Source: UBA1049 sp964525815
Lineage (GTDB): Bacteria; Bacillota; Clostridia; Oscillospirales; CAG-382
Length of the DNA: 11,982 nt
Direction: 5' to 3'
NCBI GenBank assembly: GCA_964525815.1
Contig: CAZGJQ010000060.1
Span: 1 to 11,982, forward strand
The notes under the pieces are model-generated. The model had not been told where the DNA came from. It did not search any database and worked only from the letters and a program-made list of their open reading frames with translations. The position numbers and the translations under genes are program-made. Shown here one piece after another: positions 1-6,310 of this stretch (position 1 is its first letter; every line of letters begins with the position of its first letter).

Positions 1-1
1 T

Positions 2-391
2 TATTCATCCGGAGCAGCTCTTTGCCTTATGCTTATTTTTGGGCTGACAGGGAGCTACTCCTCCACCCTGCTTGGTTTTACCGCATTGCTGTTTCTTTAT
101 GCGTTGACCAATATATCACGGACAAGCATTTTCCGCAAGAAATCGGTTTATAACCTACCCTTATTGCTCGCTCTTTTTGTTTCCTCGGGGATAATGGCAG
201 CGCTCTTCTTTATTCAGCCTATGAGAGATATATTTATTTATACCGAAATTAATTCGGTTCAGTTAGGTATAAGCCTTGCTGTTTCCGGGGGATACTTTAT
301 AATATTGCAGTTAATTACTTTTTCTATTAAACAAAAAACATCAGAAAGAAAAAATGCTCTTATAACTCAAAATTCAGAAAGGAAAGTATGA
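2..391 (+). CDS. C-terminal fragment of a multi-pass membrane protein, probably P-type cation ATPase
   Basis: The frame is open from the left edge, so the true start lies outside; 129 residues are visible. There are about three hydrophobic segments, roughly residues 5-38, 51-71 and 88-108, and the chain ends in a basic, polar tail. The spacing of a hydrophobic stretch, then NISRTSIFRKK, then a second hydrophobic stretch, IQPMRDIF and a third helix resembles the C-terminal membrane domain of P2-type (Ca2+-like) ATPases (Cation_ATPase_C). There the pattern is 'aFN.RS...SiF', then helix, then 'P.....F', then helix. If so, the protein pumps a divalent cation across the cytoplasmic membrane. The catalytic DKTGT and actuator regions are not in the window, so this rests on the tail alone; another polytopic transporter cannot be excluded. 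The DUF1858 gene starts 25 bases downstream. Confidence 0.6.
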   Translation, partial: YSSGAALCLMLIFGLTGSYSSTLLGFTALLFLYALTNISRTSIFRKKSVYNLPLLLALFVSSGIMAALFFIQPMRDIFIYTEINSVQLGISLAVSGGYFIILQLITFSIKQKTSERKNALITQNSERKV

Positions 392-416
392 GCTGATTGT
401 CTCATACAAGGTTATC

Positions 417-629
417 ATGAACAAAATCACAAAGGATTCACTTATCGGCGAGGTGCTTGAAAGGGATGTAGACCTTGCGAAATACTTTTTTGAAATCGGT
501 ATGCACTGCTTAGGATGTCCCTCCGCAAGAGGAGAGACCATTGAGGAGGCCTGCCAGGTGCATAACGTGGACTGTGACCAGCTCTTGGAAAAGCTTAATT
601 CCGCTCTTAAAGAAAAAGAGGGTAAATAA
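417..629 (+). CDS. DUF1858 redox-disulfide domain protein
   Basis: This 70-residue protein is one complete DUF1858 domain, the type also described as a hybrid-cluster-protein-associated redox disulfide domain. Supporting features are the N-terminal ITKDSLIGEVLE helix, the 'YFFEIGMHCLGCP' signature with a CxxC pair at Cys31 and Cys34, and the following 'GETIEEACQVHNVD' helix. The fold is a small helical bundle. The two cysteines are expected to be redox active or metal binding, but no substrate is established for the family. There is no signal peptide, so it should be cytoplasmic. The start is preceded by a weak AAGG at 408-411. It lies 25 bases after the membrane protein gene and could be co-transcribed with it. 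No hybrid cluster protein gene is in the window. Confidence 0.85.
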   Translation: MNKITKDSLIGEVLERDVDLAKYFFEIGMHCLGCPSARGETIEEACQVHNVDCDQLLEKLNSALKEKEGK

Positions 630-704
630 GCTCTGGGGGTTCATCCGACAAGCTGCGTTCTTTTACCCTTGACTATAACAAACAACCTCGAAAGGAAATA
701 TATT

Positions 705-1454
705 ATGATATACACGGCAATATGGGCGCACAGAGGCGCCTGCGCATATGCGCCCGAAAACACGCTGCCCGCATTCTTACTTGCGGCAAGGCTGGGGAGC
801 GACGGTATTGAACTCGATGTACATATAACCAAGGACAAGCAGGTTGTGGTTTGCCATGACCACAACATTGACCGCACCAGTAACGGAGCCGGAAATATAT
901 GTGATATGACCCTTGAGGAGCTCCGGCAATTCGATTTCGGTTATTCCTCAACGTTCGGAAACCGTTTTGAGGGCACGAGAATTTCCACGCTCGGCGAGGT
1001 TTTTGACGCAATAAAAAGCACGGATATGATTGTTAATGTCGAGCTGAAATACACCGCCGCTCAACCGGAGAGCGTAGCGCTTACCCTTGATGTTACCGAA
1101 CGGCACGGTATGAAGGACAGGGTTATTTATTCATCCTTTGCCCATTACGGTCTTGAGGAGGCTATGCGACTGGATAGCACCTGTGTTGTGGCTCCTCTTT
1201 ACGGAGAAATGGAGAACGCCTGCGAAGCTGCTCTTGCCTATGGAGCCAAGGCGCTTCATCCCGCATACTCGGAGGCGCAAAAGCCCGGATATATAGATGA
1301 TGCGCACTCCAAGGGGCTGAGAGTACATCCTTATACAATAAACAACCCAAAGATTATGCAGGAGCTTATTGATTTGGGAGCGGATGCGCTTATAACCAAC
1401 TACCCGGATATTGCAAAGGATTGCAGGGACAAACATCTTAAAAGGTTCGTTTAA
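705..1454 (+). CDS. glycerophosphodiester phosphodiesterase
   Basis: This enzyme hydrolyses glycerophosphodiesters to glycerol-3-phosphate and an alcohol. It is a metal-dependent TIM barrel of the GDPD family (PF03009). In the 249-residue product the catalytic HRG is at 9-11, the APENT segment at 16-20, the metal-binding IELDV (Glu36, Asp38) at 35-39, and the second catalytic histidine in CHDH at 50-53. A downstream VNVELKY and a C-terminal ALITNYPD are also typical. The length matches short cytoplasmic bacterial GDPDs, and no signal peptide is present. I chose the ATG at 705 because AAAGGA at 691-696 sits 8 bases before it and homology begins immediately. The frame also allows a TTG at 669, but nothing supports it. 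It probably recycles glycerol phosphate from lipid turnover. It has no recognisable promoter of its own. Confidence 0.9.
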   Translation: MIYTAIWAHRGACAYAPENTLPAFLLAARLGSDGIELDVHITKDKQVVVCHDHNIDRTSNGAGNICDMTLEELRQFDFGYSSTFGNRFEGTRISTLGEVFDAIKSTDMIVNVELKYTAAQPESVALTLDVTERHGMKDRVIYSSFAHYGLEEAMRLDSTCVVAPLYGEMENACEAALAYGAKALHPAYSEAQKPGYIDDAHSKGLRVHPYTINNPKIMQELIDLGADALITNYPDIAKDCRDKHLKRFV

Positions 1455-1478
1455 CCGTTCGGGAAAGGGCTGGTGCTT

Positions 1479-1604
1479 GTGGCGAGGCTGAAAAAATCAA
1501 AAGGCTTTTATAAGGAATTCAAGGCGTTTATCGCTCAGGGCAACATACTCGACCTTGCGGTGGGTGAAGGTTATAAATTCTTTTGGACTGCGTCCTTCAA
1601 TTAA
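1479..1604 (+). pseudogene. mscL: mscL 5' remnant (large-conductance mechanosensitive channel)
   Basis: The frame reads V-A-R-L-K-K-S-K-G-F-Y-K-E-F-K-A-F-I-A-Q and continues GNILDLAVG, then leaves the family as EGYKFFWTASFN and stops. The first part is a near-consensus MscL N-terminus: an amphipathic helix with FKEF, then GN.lDLAVG, the start of the first transmembrane helix. The pore-forming continuation (VIIGGAFG and the rest of about 120-150 residues) is absent in all three forward frames before the kinase gene. A possible GTG start at 1479 follows a GGGAAAGGG at 1461-1469. At 41 codons the product cannot form a channel, so I read this as a truncated, decayed gene left by an internal or 3' deletion. 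Confidence 0.75.
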
Positions 1605-1609
1605 TGGTT

Positions 1610-1628
1610 TTGTGCCGTTCCGGCACAA
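1610..1628. other. short perfect inverted repeat after the mscL remnant
   Basis: An 8-bp perfect stem, TTGTGCCG with CGGCACAA, encloses a 3-base TTC loop. It is GC-rich, but no T-run follows on either strand, so I do not call it a terminator. It lies just beyond the stop of the mscL remnant and 38 bases before the kinase start. It might be a leftover transcription stop, an operator-like palindrome or chance. The rest of the gap up to 1665 is AT-rich and holds nothing else I can name. Confidence 0.4.
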
Positions 1629-1665
1629 TTCCCGTTCATTATAAAATAAGGAATAATCTTTTATT

Positions 1666-2568
1666 ATGCAGAATTATTTAATAGGTATTGACGGCGGCGG
1701 CTCAAAAACCGCCTTTATGCTTACAAACCGCAGCAAAGAAATAATATCGGAGCTAACCCTCGGTCGCTCCAATCCTAACGATATCGGAATCGAAAACACC
1801 GCAGCACTGCTCCTGCAGGGCATTTACTCCTTATGCAGTCAGGCGGGCATAAAGCAGGACAATGTTGCCGCAATATATGCGGGTATTGCAGGTGTCACCG
1901 CAAACGATTTTATCAGTCGCATAAGTAAGGCGATTTCCTCTGAGCTTCCCGATTCTGTAATCGGGGTTAATCATGACGGGTTGAATATTCTCTATGCGGC
2001 GTTTCCCGACCGGGACGGTGTGGCGGTAATATGTGGAACAGGCACCTCCTGTTTTACGAAAAAGAACGACATCATGCACCGTATAGGCGGCTACGGACTT
2101 TTTGATTTGGCAGGCGGAGGGTTTGAGATTGGACGAGCGGCAATTTCCCACGCACTTCGCAGTATTGACGGCAGGGACAACAACAGTGTTCTTTCCGAAT
2201 TGGTAAAGCAAAAAGCAGGCTTTGACCTTATAAAGGGTCTGGGTACTTTAATCGCAAGCGGAAAGAGCAATATTGCATCATATGCTCCCCTGGTTTATAA
2301 GGCGTATCTGCAATCGGACGGATATGCCAGGAATATACTTGAGATACATACCGCATATCTTGCCGAGCTAATCAACACAGCCTCCCGTTATTATAATGAT
2401 AAATACGAGGTATCGCTTGCCGGTAGTATCGGAAAAGACCCGGTAACTATGGAAATACTGCTGCCCAAGCTGAATCAAAACGCAAGAGTATCCCCGCTTG
2501 ACTGCGAGCCTATTATCGGAGCGGTGAATTACGCTGACTTTCTGCTCCAAAAAAAACAAGCAGGCTGA
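1666..2568 (+). CDS. BadF/BadG/BcrA/BcrD-family kinase, N-acetylglucosamine-kinase-like
   Basis: This 300-residue ASKHA-fold ATPase matches the size and motifs of the NAGK-like branch of the BadF/BadG family (PF01869). Phosphate-1 is IDGGGSKTAF at 8-17. The likely catalytic aspartate is Asp104 in NHDG. Phosphate-2 is ICGTGTS at 122-128. The family's GGYG segment, with AGGGFEIGR following, is at 141-157. An adenosine-site LAGSIG is at 251-256. Members of this type usually phosphorylate N-acetylglucosamine or a related amino sugar with ATP, for example during cell-wall recycling. The exact sugar cannot be read from the sequence. The activator cysteines of 2-hydroxyacyl-CoA dehydratase activases are not evident. 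AAGGAA at 1648-1653 lies 12 bases before the ATG, a long spacing. The product is cytoplasmic. Confidence 0.82.
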   Translation: MQNYLIGIDGGGSKTAFMLTNRSKEIISELTLGRSNPNDIGIENTAALLLQGIYSLCSQAGIKQDNVAAIYAGIAGVTANDFISRISKAISSELPDSVIGVNHDGLNILYAAFPDRDGVAVICGTGTSCFTKKNDIMHRIGGYGLFDLAGGGFEIGRAAISHALRSIDGRDNNSVLSELVKQKAGFDLIKGLGTLIASGKSNIASYAPLVYKAYLQSDGYARNILEIHTAYLAELINTASRYYNDKYEVSLAGSIGKDPVTMEILLPKLNQNARVSPLDCEPIIGAVNYADFLLQKKQAG

Positions 2569-2570
2569 TA

Positions 2571-2599
2571 TTGACATAAGTCGTTTTTGGGTGTAAAAT
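2571..2599 (+). promoter_or_regulatory. sigma-A promoter of thrS
   Basis: The -35 TTGACA (2571-2576) and -10 TAAAAT (2594-2599) are separated by exactly 17 bases. Transcription should begin near 2606, giving a leader of about 27 bases before thrS. That is too short for a T-box, so control of thrS by uncharged tRNA through a leader is unlikely here. The strong Shine-Dalgarno AGAAAGGA (2617-2624) falls in this leader, 8 bases before the ATG. Confidence 0.75.
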
Positions 2600-2632
2600 T
2601 TCTTAATCCCTTTTACAGAAAGGACGAGATAA

Positions 2633-4399
2633 ATGGAAAACGCTGAATATAACGAGCTGCACGCCCTGCGGCATACCGCATCGCATATACTTGCTCAGGC
2701 AGTGAAAAGACTGTTCCCATCCGCAAAGCTTGCGATAGGACCGGCAACCGAAAACGGGTTCTATTATGACTTTGACTGCGAGGTTAGCTTCACCCCCGAG
2801 GTTCTGGACAGAATAGAAGCGGAAATGAAGAAAATAACAAGCGAGAACTTAAAGCTTGAACGTTTTGTACTGCCAAAAAACGAAGCTCTGCTGCTGATGA
2901 AGGAGGAGCCATACAAAATCGAGCTTATTAATGCTCTGCCTGAGGATGAGGAGATCTCTTTTTATAAACAGGGTGATTTTACCGACCTGTGTGCGGGTCC
3001 GCATACAGGATATACAAAGAAGCTCAAGGCATTTAAGCTGTTACAGTCAACCGGAGCCTATTGGAGAGGCGACTCCAAGAATAAAATGCTGCAGCGTATA
3101 TATGGAACCGCTTTTAAGACCCGGGAGGAGCTGAATAAGCACCTAGAGGAGCTTGAGGAGGCAAAAAAACGGGATCATAACAAGCTGGGCAGGCAGCTCG
3201 GGTATTTTACCACCGCCGATATAATAGGACAGGGTCTGCCTGTTATTCTTCCTAAGGGAACGATAGTTTTGCGCACCCTTCAGCGATTTGTGGAGGACGA
3301 GGAGGAGCGCAGGGGCTATATGCTGACAAAAACCCCGCTGCTTGCGAAAAGAGAGCTGTACAAAATAAGCGGACACTGGGACCACTATCGTGACGGAATG
3401 TTTATAATCGGGGACAGCAGCGAGCAGGATAACCCGGAGGCGGAGATATTGGCGCTTCGCCCCATGACCTGCCCGTTTCAGTTTCAGGCATACCTTACCG
3501 AGCTTCGCTCCTATCGCGACCTGCCCTTAAGATACAACGAGACCTCCACCCTTTTCCGTAACGAGGCGAGCGGCGAGATGCACGGATTAATACGGGTTCG
3601 TCATTTCACATTGGCTGAGGGGCATATAATTTGTACCCCCGACCAGCTTGCGGATGAATTTACGGGTGCGCTTGAGCTTGCTCAATATGTGCTGAAAACA
3701 CTCGGACTTGACGTGGATGTTACCTATCGGTTCTCAAAGTGGGACGAGAACGACACCGAAAAGTATATCGGAGAAGCCGCCGAATGGACTGCGGTGCAGG
3801 ATGCAATGCGCAGCATACTTGACCACCTCGGGGTAAACTACATCGAAGCAGACGGTGAAGCGGCGTTTTACGGTCCCAAGCTGGATATACAGATAAAAAA
3901 CGTACACGGCAAAGAGGACACCTTAATAACCATACAAATCGATTTTCAGCTTGCGGAACGGTTCGGAATGGAATATGTGGACAAGGATGACACAAGAAAG
4001 CATCCCTATATAATCCATCGCAGCTCCATAGGCTGTTATGAGCGTACGCTTGCCCTGCTTATAGAAAAGTATGCCGGAGCAATGCCCGTATGGCTGGCTC
4101 CGGAGCAGGTCAGAATAATTGCCATATCCGATTCGCAGAGAGAATATGCCGAGGAAGTTTATAAACGCTTCAAGTCTGCCGGAATCCGTGCGGGAATCGA
4201 TATGAGGAACGAAAAGCTTGGCTATAAGATTCGGGAAGCTCAGCTGGAAAAGCTGCCTTATATGCTTATTATCGGCGACAAGGAGAAGGAAAACGGCACT
4301 CTCGGTGTCCGCAGCCGCAAAAAGGGTGATATGGGCGAAATGAACGTAAATGATTTTGAAGCACTGATACTCAAACAGATTAAGACAAGAGAGATTTGA
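2633..4399 (+). CDS. thrS: threonine--tRNA ligase, TGS-less form
   Basis: ThrRS charges tRNA-Thr with threonine and edits mis-acylated Ser-tRNA. The 588 residues begin directly in the editing domain: HxxxH is at His14/His18 and Cys120-x3-His124 is in CAGPHT. A class II core follows. The expected zinc ligands are Cys280 (MTCP), His331 (EGHIIC) and His462 (IHRS); motif 2 is RNE at 309-311 and motif 3 includes Arg471. The anticodon-binding domain occupies about 488-588, with KLGYKIREAQ near 528-537. Standard bacterial ThrRS is about 640 residues, with an N-terminal TGS domain that is missing here. No in-frame upstream extension is supported, because the promoter and ribosome binding site abut this ATG. 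The usual CPGH is replaced by CPFQ, which I associate with an alternative Firmicutes ThrRS lineage. The gene forms its own unit with promoter and terminator. Confidence 0.95.
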   Translation: MENAEYNELHALRHTASHILAQAVKRLFPSAKLAIGPATENGFYYDFDCEVSFTPEVLDRIEAEMKKITSENLKLERFVLPKNEALLLMKEEPYKIELINALPEDEEISFYKQGDFTDLCAGPHTGYTKKLKAFKLLQSTGAYWRGDSKNKMLQRIYGTAFKTREELNKHLEELEEAKKRDHNKLGRQLGYFTTADIIGQGLPVILPKGTIVLRTLQRFVEDEEERRGYMLTKTPLLAKRELYKISGHWDHYRDGMFIIGDSSEQDNPEAEILALRPMTCPFQFQAYLTELRSYRDLPLRYNETSTLFRNEASGEMHGLIRVRHFTLAEGHIICTPDQLADEFTGALELAQYVLKTLGLDVDVTYRFSKWDENDTEKYIGEAAEWTAVQDAMRSILDHLGVNYIEADGEAAFYGPKLDIQIKNVHGKEDTLITIQIDFQLAERFGMEYVDKDDTRKHPYIIHRSSIGCYERTLALLIEKYAGAMPVWLAPEQVRIIAISDSQREYAEEVYKRFKSAGIRAGIDMRNEKLGYKIREAQLEKLPYMLIIGDKEKENGTLGVRSRKKGDMGEMNVNDFEALILKQIKTREI

Positions 4400-4423
4400 G
4401 TATAAGTTGTGAAAAATAATATC

Positions 4424-4456
4424 AAAAGGGGTTGTCGAAACGACAGCCCCTTTTTT
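4424..4456 (+). terminator. rho-independent terminator of thrS, probably bidirectional
   Basis: A 14-bp stem (4424-4437 with 4441-4454) has an AAA loop and a run of six T at 4451-4456. On the + strand RNA the only imperfection is one U.G wobble; on the - strand the same position is a C.A mismatch. The hairpin is therefore best tuned to stop thrS transcription. It probably also ends the convergent surface-protein gene that stops at 4475, where the - strand tail is UUUUGAUAUU. Confidence 0.92.
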
Positions 4457-4474
4457 AGTAATGCTTTATGCTAT

Positions 4475-5215
4475 TTATTTTCTTCTCTTTACAACAACAG
4501 TGCTTATTATTGCAATCACGACTGCCGCAGCTGCAATTGCGATAATTATACCTGTGCTCATGCCCTCATCACCTGGCTGAGGCACCGAGGTCTCGCTTGA
4601 TTCGTCCTCGGGTTCATCGCTCTCTGTTTCGGATTCCTCTTGCTCGGATTCCTCGGGCTCAGAGGATTCCTCCGGCTCACTGTCGTCTTCAGACGATTCA
4701 TCAGTCTCCATAACACCTATAAAAATCTTAGCTCCCTCGTTTATTTCAGTATCTGAGAGTGCAAACCCGGAGATTGTAAGCTTATCCCCTACCTCAAGAT
4801 CGTTTGTATTTTTCCTATTTTCCTGTGAATTTGTGTATTCCTCCGAACTCTCATCACGGTCGTCCCAATGTGCGGCATATATAAATCCGCCTTCCGGTAT
4901 AGTAACCTCTCCTTCGCCGTCCTTGAAGTTGGATTGCTTGAAGGTTACCTCAAACACACCTGCGGTGTCCGTTGGCTTTGCGGCAATAACACAAGCCCAG
5001 GTGAAGTTACCTCCGTCTGCGGAAGCGGCTTTGATTGTGTTAGAGCTTTTAAAGGCATAAGTAAATACCGCACCACTTCCGGCTACCACAGGCTCATTAA
5101 TTGAGGTAACATAAAGAGACTTTTGCTCCCCGGCTGAGGTAAGGGTAACGGTTAACACTACCAGTATTACACAGGTAAGGGTTACTGCTATTAATCTAAC
5201 GGTTCTATTTTTCAT
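4475..5215 (-). CDS. membrane-anchored surface protein with one GF-H module (paralogue A)
   Basis: The function is unknown; the architecture is clear. Of 246 residues, 1-29 form a signal peptide (basic MKNR, hydrophobic core, TSA). Residues 33-170 hold one extracellular module with SLYVTSIN at 33-40, NFTWACV at 70-76, VFEVTF at 87-92, TIPEGGFIYAAH at 105-116 and LEVGDKLTISGF at 140-151. Residues about 171-216 are a Ser/Glu/Asp/Pro linker, 221-241 a transmembrane helix and 243-246 the basic tail KRRK. It should face outward and be held by the C-terminal helix; I see no LPXTG sortase signal. I chose the ATG at 5215 rather than the in-frame one at 5236 because AAGAAAGGAAC (5221-5231) then serves as ribosome binding site and the signal peptide starts correctly. 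It is a tandem paralogue of the 5378-6166 gene. Confidence 0.85.
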   Translation of the reverse strand: MKNRTVRLIAVTLTCVILVVLTVTLTSAGEQKSLYVTSINEPVVAGSGAVFTYAFKSSNTIKAASADGGNFTWACVIAAKPTDTAGVFEVTFKQSNFKDGEGEVTIPEGGFIYAAHWDDRDESSEEYTNSQENRKNTNDLEVGDKLTISGFALSDTEINEGAKIFIGVMETDESSEDDSEPEESSEPEESEQEESETESDEPEDESSETSVPQPGDEGMSTGIIIAIAAAAVVIAIISTVVVKRRK

Positions 5216-5255
5216 AAAAAGTTCCTTTCTTAACATTTATTTATTATATATAAAC

Positions 5256-5284
5256 ATTATATTCGTATAAATCCTTTTTGTCAA
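5256..5284 (-). promoter_or_regulatory. consensus sigma-A promoter of surface-protein paralogue A
   Basis: Read on the - strand, a perfect TTGACA (5279-5284) and a perfect TATAAT (5256-5261) are separated by 17 bases. Transcription should start near 5249, leaving a leader of roughly 34 bases with a strong AAGAAAGGA ribosome binding site. The full consensus suggests strong, largely unregulated expression. Confidence 0.9.
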
Positions 5285-5334
5285 TAGTTTGTTTATATAA
5301 TTAAATAGTCACCGACATCCCTTTTTAGTAATAC

Positions 5335-5369
5335 AAACAGAGCTGCCCTTAATCAGGACAGCTCTGTTT
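5335..5369 (-). terminator. hairpin terminator of surface-protein paralogue B
   Basis: A 14-bp stem (5335-5348 with 5356-5369) encloses a 7-base loop. On the - strand RNA every position pairs, with one U.G wobble; on the + strand the same position would be a C.A mismatch. This supports use by the - strand gene ending at 5378, 8 bases away. The following U-tract is weak (UUUGUAUU). The hairpin lies upstream of the promoter of paralogue A and so separates the two units. Confidence 0.8.
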
Positions 5370-5377
5370 TATATCCC

Positions 5378-6166
5378 TTATTTCTTTCTCTTTTTTGCTA
5401 TTACATAGCTTATAACCGCTATTGCAAGCACACCTGCAGCTATTATTGCTATAAGCACAGCGGTTGGAAATCCGTCGTCCTCATCTTCATCTGCTGGCGA
5501 GTTCTCGGATACAACGCTTTCATCCGGAGTGGTTTCGTCTGTCGGGCTTTCCTCTGGCTCGCTCTCGTCATCCAAGCTCTCGACGGGCTCGCTCTCTTCC
5601 TCGCTCTCTTCCGGAATGCTCTCATCCTCGGAGGGCTGCTCAACATTCGCTTCACCGATTATAATCTCTGCGTCCTCGGTTATGGTTTCTGCCGTAAGGT
5701 TGATTCCGGAGATGGTTAGTAATTGCCCTACCGTAAGCTCTTTTAGCTTGTCAACATTTTTACTTGATCTTTCATGCAGTCCGGATTCCTTTGCTTCCTC
5801 GGTATCATCTACATGAGCGGCATAAAGGAAACCGCCCTCAGGTATTGTCACGGTTACATCGTTGGCAAGATTACTCTGAATGGAGGTCATCTTGTACACA
5901 CCCGCCGTATCGGTAGGCTCGCAGGTAATAACCGTCGCCCAAACGAAGTTACCGCCTCCGTCCGCATTAGGGTCGGACTTTATCGTGTCCGAATTATTGA
6001 AGCCAAAAGTAAACACAGTACCGCTGCCGCCCGTTACCTTTTCGTTTATGGCAGTTACATACAAGGAGTCAGCCTCCTCCGCTCCCACAGTGAACACCAT
6101 TATCCCCGCAGTAAGCATAGCGCAGACAATAAGGATTGCAATAAGTCTAAATGAATTTAATTTCAT
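5378..6166 (-). CDS. membrane-anchored surface protein with one GF-H module (paralogue B)
   Basis: The function is unknown. The 262 residues have the same plan as the neighbour at 4475-5215. A signal peptide spans 1-29 (MKLNSFR, hydrophobic core, VGA). One extracellular module spans about 34-172, with SLYVTAIN at 34-41, NFVWATV at 73-79, PTDTAGVYKMT at 84-94, TIPEGGFLYAAH at 107-118 and LTVGQLLTISGI at 144-155. A Glu/Ser/Pro/Asp linker covers about 177-232, a transmembrane helix 235-256, and the basic tail KKRKK ends the chain. The ribosome binding site AGAAAGGAAT (6173-6182) is 8 bases before the ATG. The two paralogues share most of the module, but their linkers differ in length and sequence. 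No sortase motif or enzyme signature is visible, so adhesion or display is the most economical guess. Confidence 0.85.
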   Translation of the reverse strand: MKLNSFRLIAILIVCAMLTAGIMVFTVGAEEADSLYVTAINEKVTGGSGTVFTFGFNNSDTIKSDPNADGGGNFVWATVITCEPTDTAGVYKMTSIQSNLANDVTVTIPEGGFLYAAHVDDTEEAKESGLHERSSKNVDKLKELTVGQLLTISGINLTAETITEDAEIIIGEANVEQPSEDESIPEESEEESEPVESLDDESEPEESPTDETTPDESVVSENSPADEDEDDGFPTAVLIAIIAAGVLAIAVISYVIAKKRKK

Positions 6167-6209
6167 TGTTATATTCCTTTCTATACTAAATGAGTTTTTT
6201 TGTGTCTAT

Positions 6210-6238
6210 ATTATATCCTTTTTTTACCTTATTGTCAA
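6210..6238 (-). promoter_or_regulatory. consensus sigma-A promoter of surface-protein paralogue B
   Basis: On the - strand a perfect TTGACA (6233-6238) and a perfect TATAAT (6210-6215) are spaced by 17 bases, the same design as the promoter of paralogue A. The leader to the ATG at 6166 is about 37 bases. Apart from the hexamers and the ribosome binding site, the two promoter regions share little sequence, which suggests the consensus has been held by selection. Confidence 0.9.
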
Positions 6239-6258
6239 TATTTATTATTCATAACAAA

Positions 6259-6282
6259 GAGGCAGGGTAAAAACCCTGCCTC
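6259..6282 (-). terminator. terminator of the dockerin/cohesin-like operon
   Basis: A perfect 10-bp stem, GAGGCAGGGT with ACCCTGCCTC, encloses a 4-base loop. On the - strand it is followed by UUUGUUAU, a modest U-tract; on the + strand it is followed by AAATAGC. It lies 28 bases after the stop of the 43-residue peptide gene and just before the promoter of paralogue B, so it closes the - strand operon entering from the right. Confidence 0.85.
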
Positions 6283-6310
6283 AAATAGCTGAACCTTCAG
6301 CTCGGACTTA

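Larger units (their letters stand above)
4475..6166 (-). repeat. tandem duplication of a surface-protein gene
   Basis: Two adjacent co-oriented genes encode the same order of signal peptide, module, acidic linker, transmembrane helix and basic tail. Each has its own perfect promoter. Shared strings such as SLYVT, PTDTAGV, IPEGGF and YAAH fall at equivalent positions, with the rest diverged, so the duplication is old. The A+T-rich spacers keep matching promoter spacing and near-identical ribosome binding sites. Confidence 0.8.

Noticed and set aside
669..704. TTG start extending the phosphodiesterase by 12 residues
   Set aside because: The extra residues fall outside the family homology, and the ribosome binding site AAAGGA points to the ATG at 705.
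1640..1645. TATAAA before the kinase as a -10 element
   Set aside because: No acceptable -35 lies 16-18 bases upstream, where the sequence is part of the 1610-1628 inverted repeat, so I could not support a promoter call.
2569..2632. T-box leader upstream of thrS
   Set aside because: The clear promoter leaves only about 27 bases of leader, far too short for a specifier stem and antiterminator.
5464..5816. Ser-rich + strand frame opposite the linker of paralogue B
   Set aside because: It is the antisense shadow of the repetitive Glu/Ser-coding linker and has no ribosome binding site or homology pattern.
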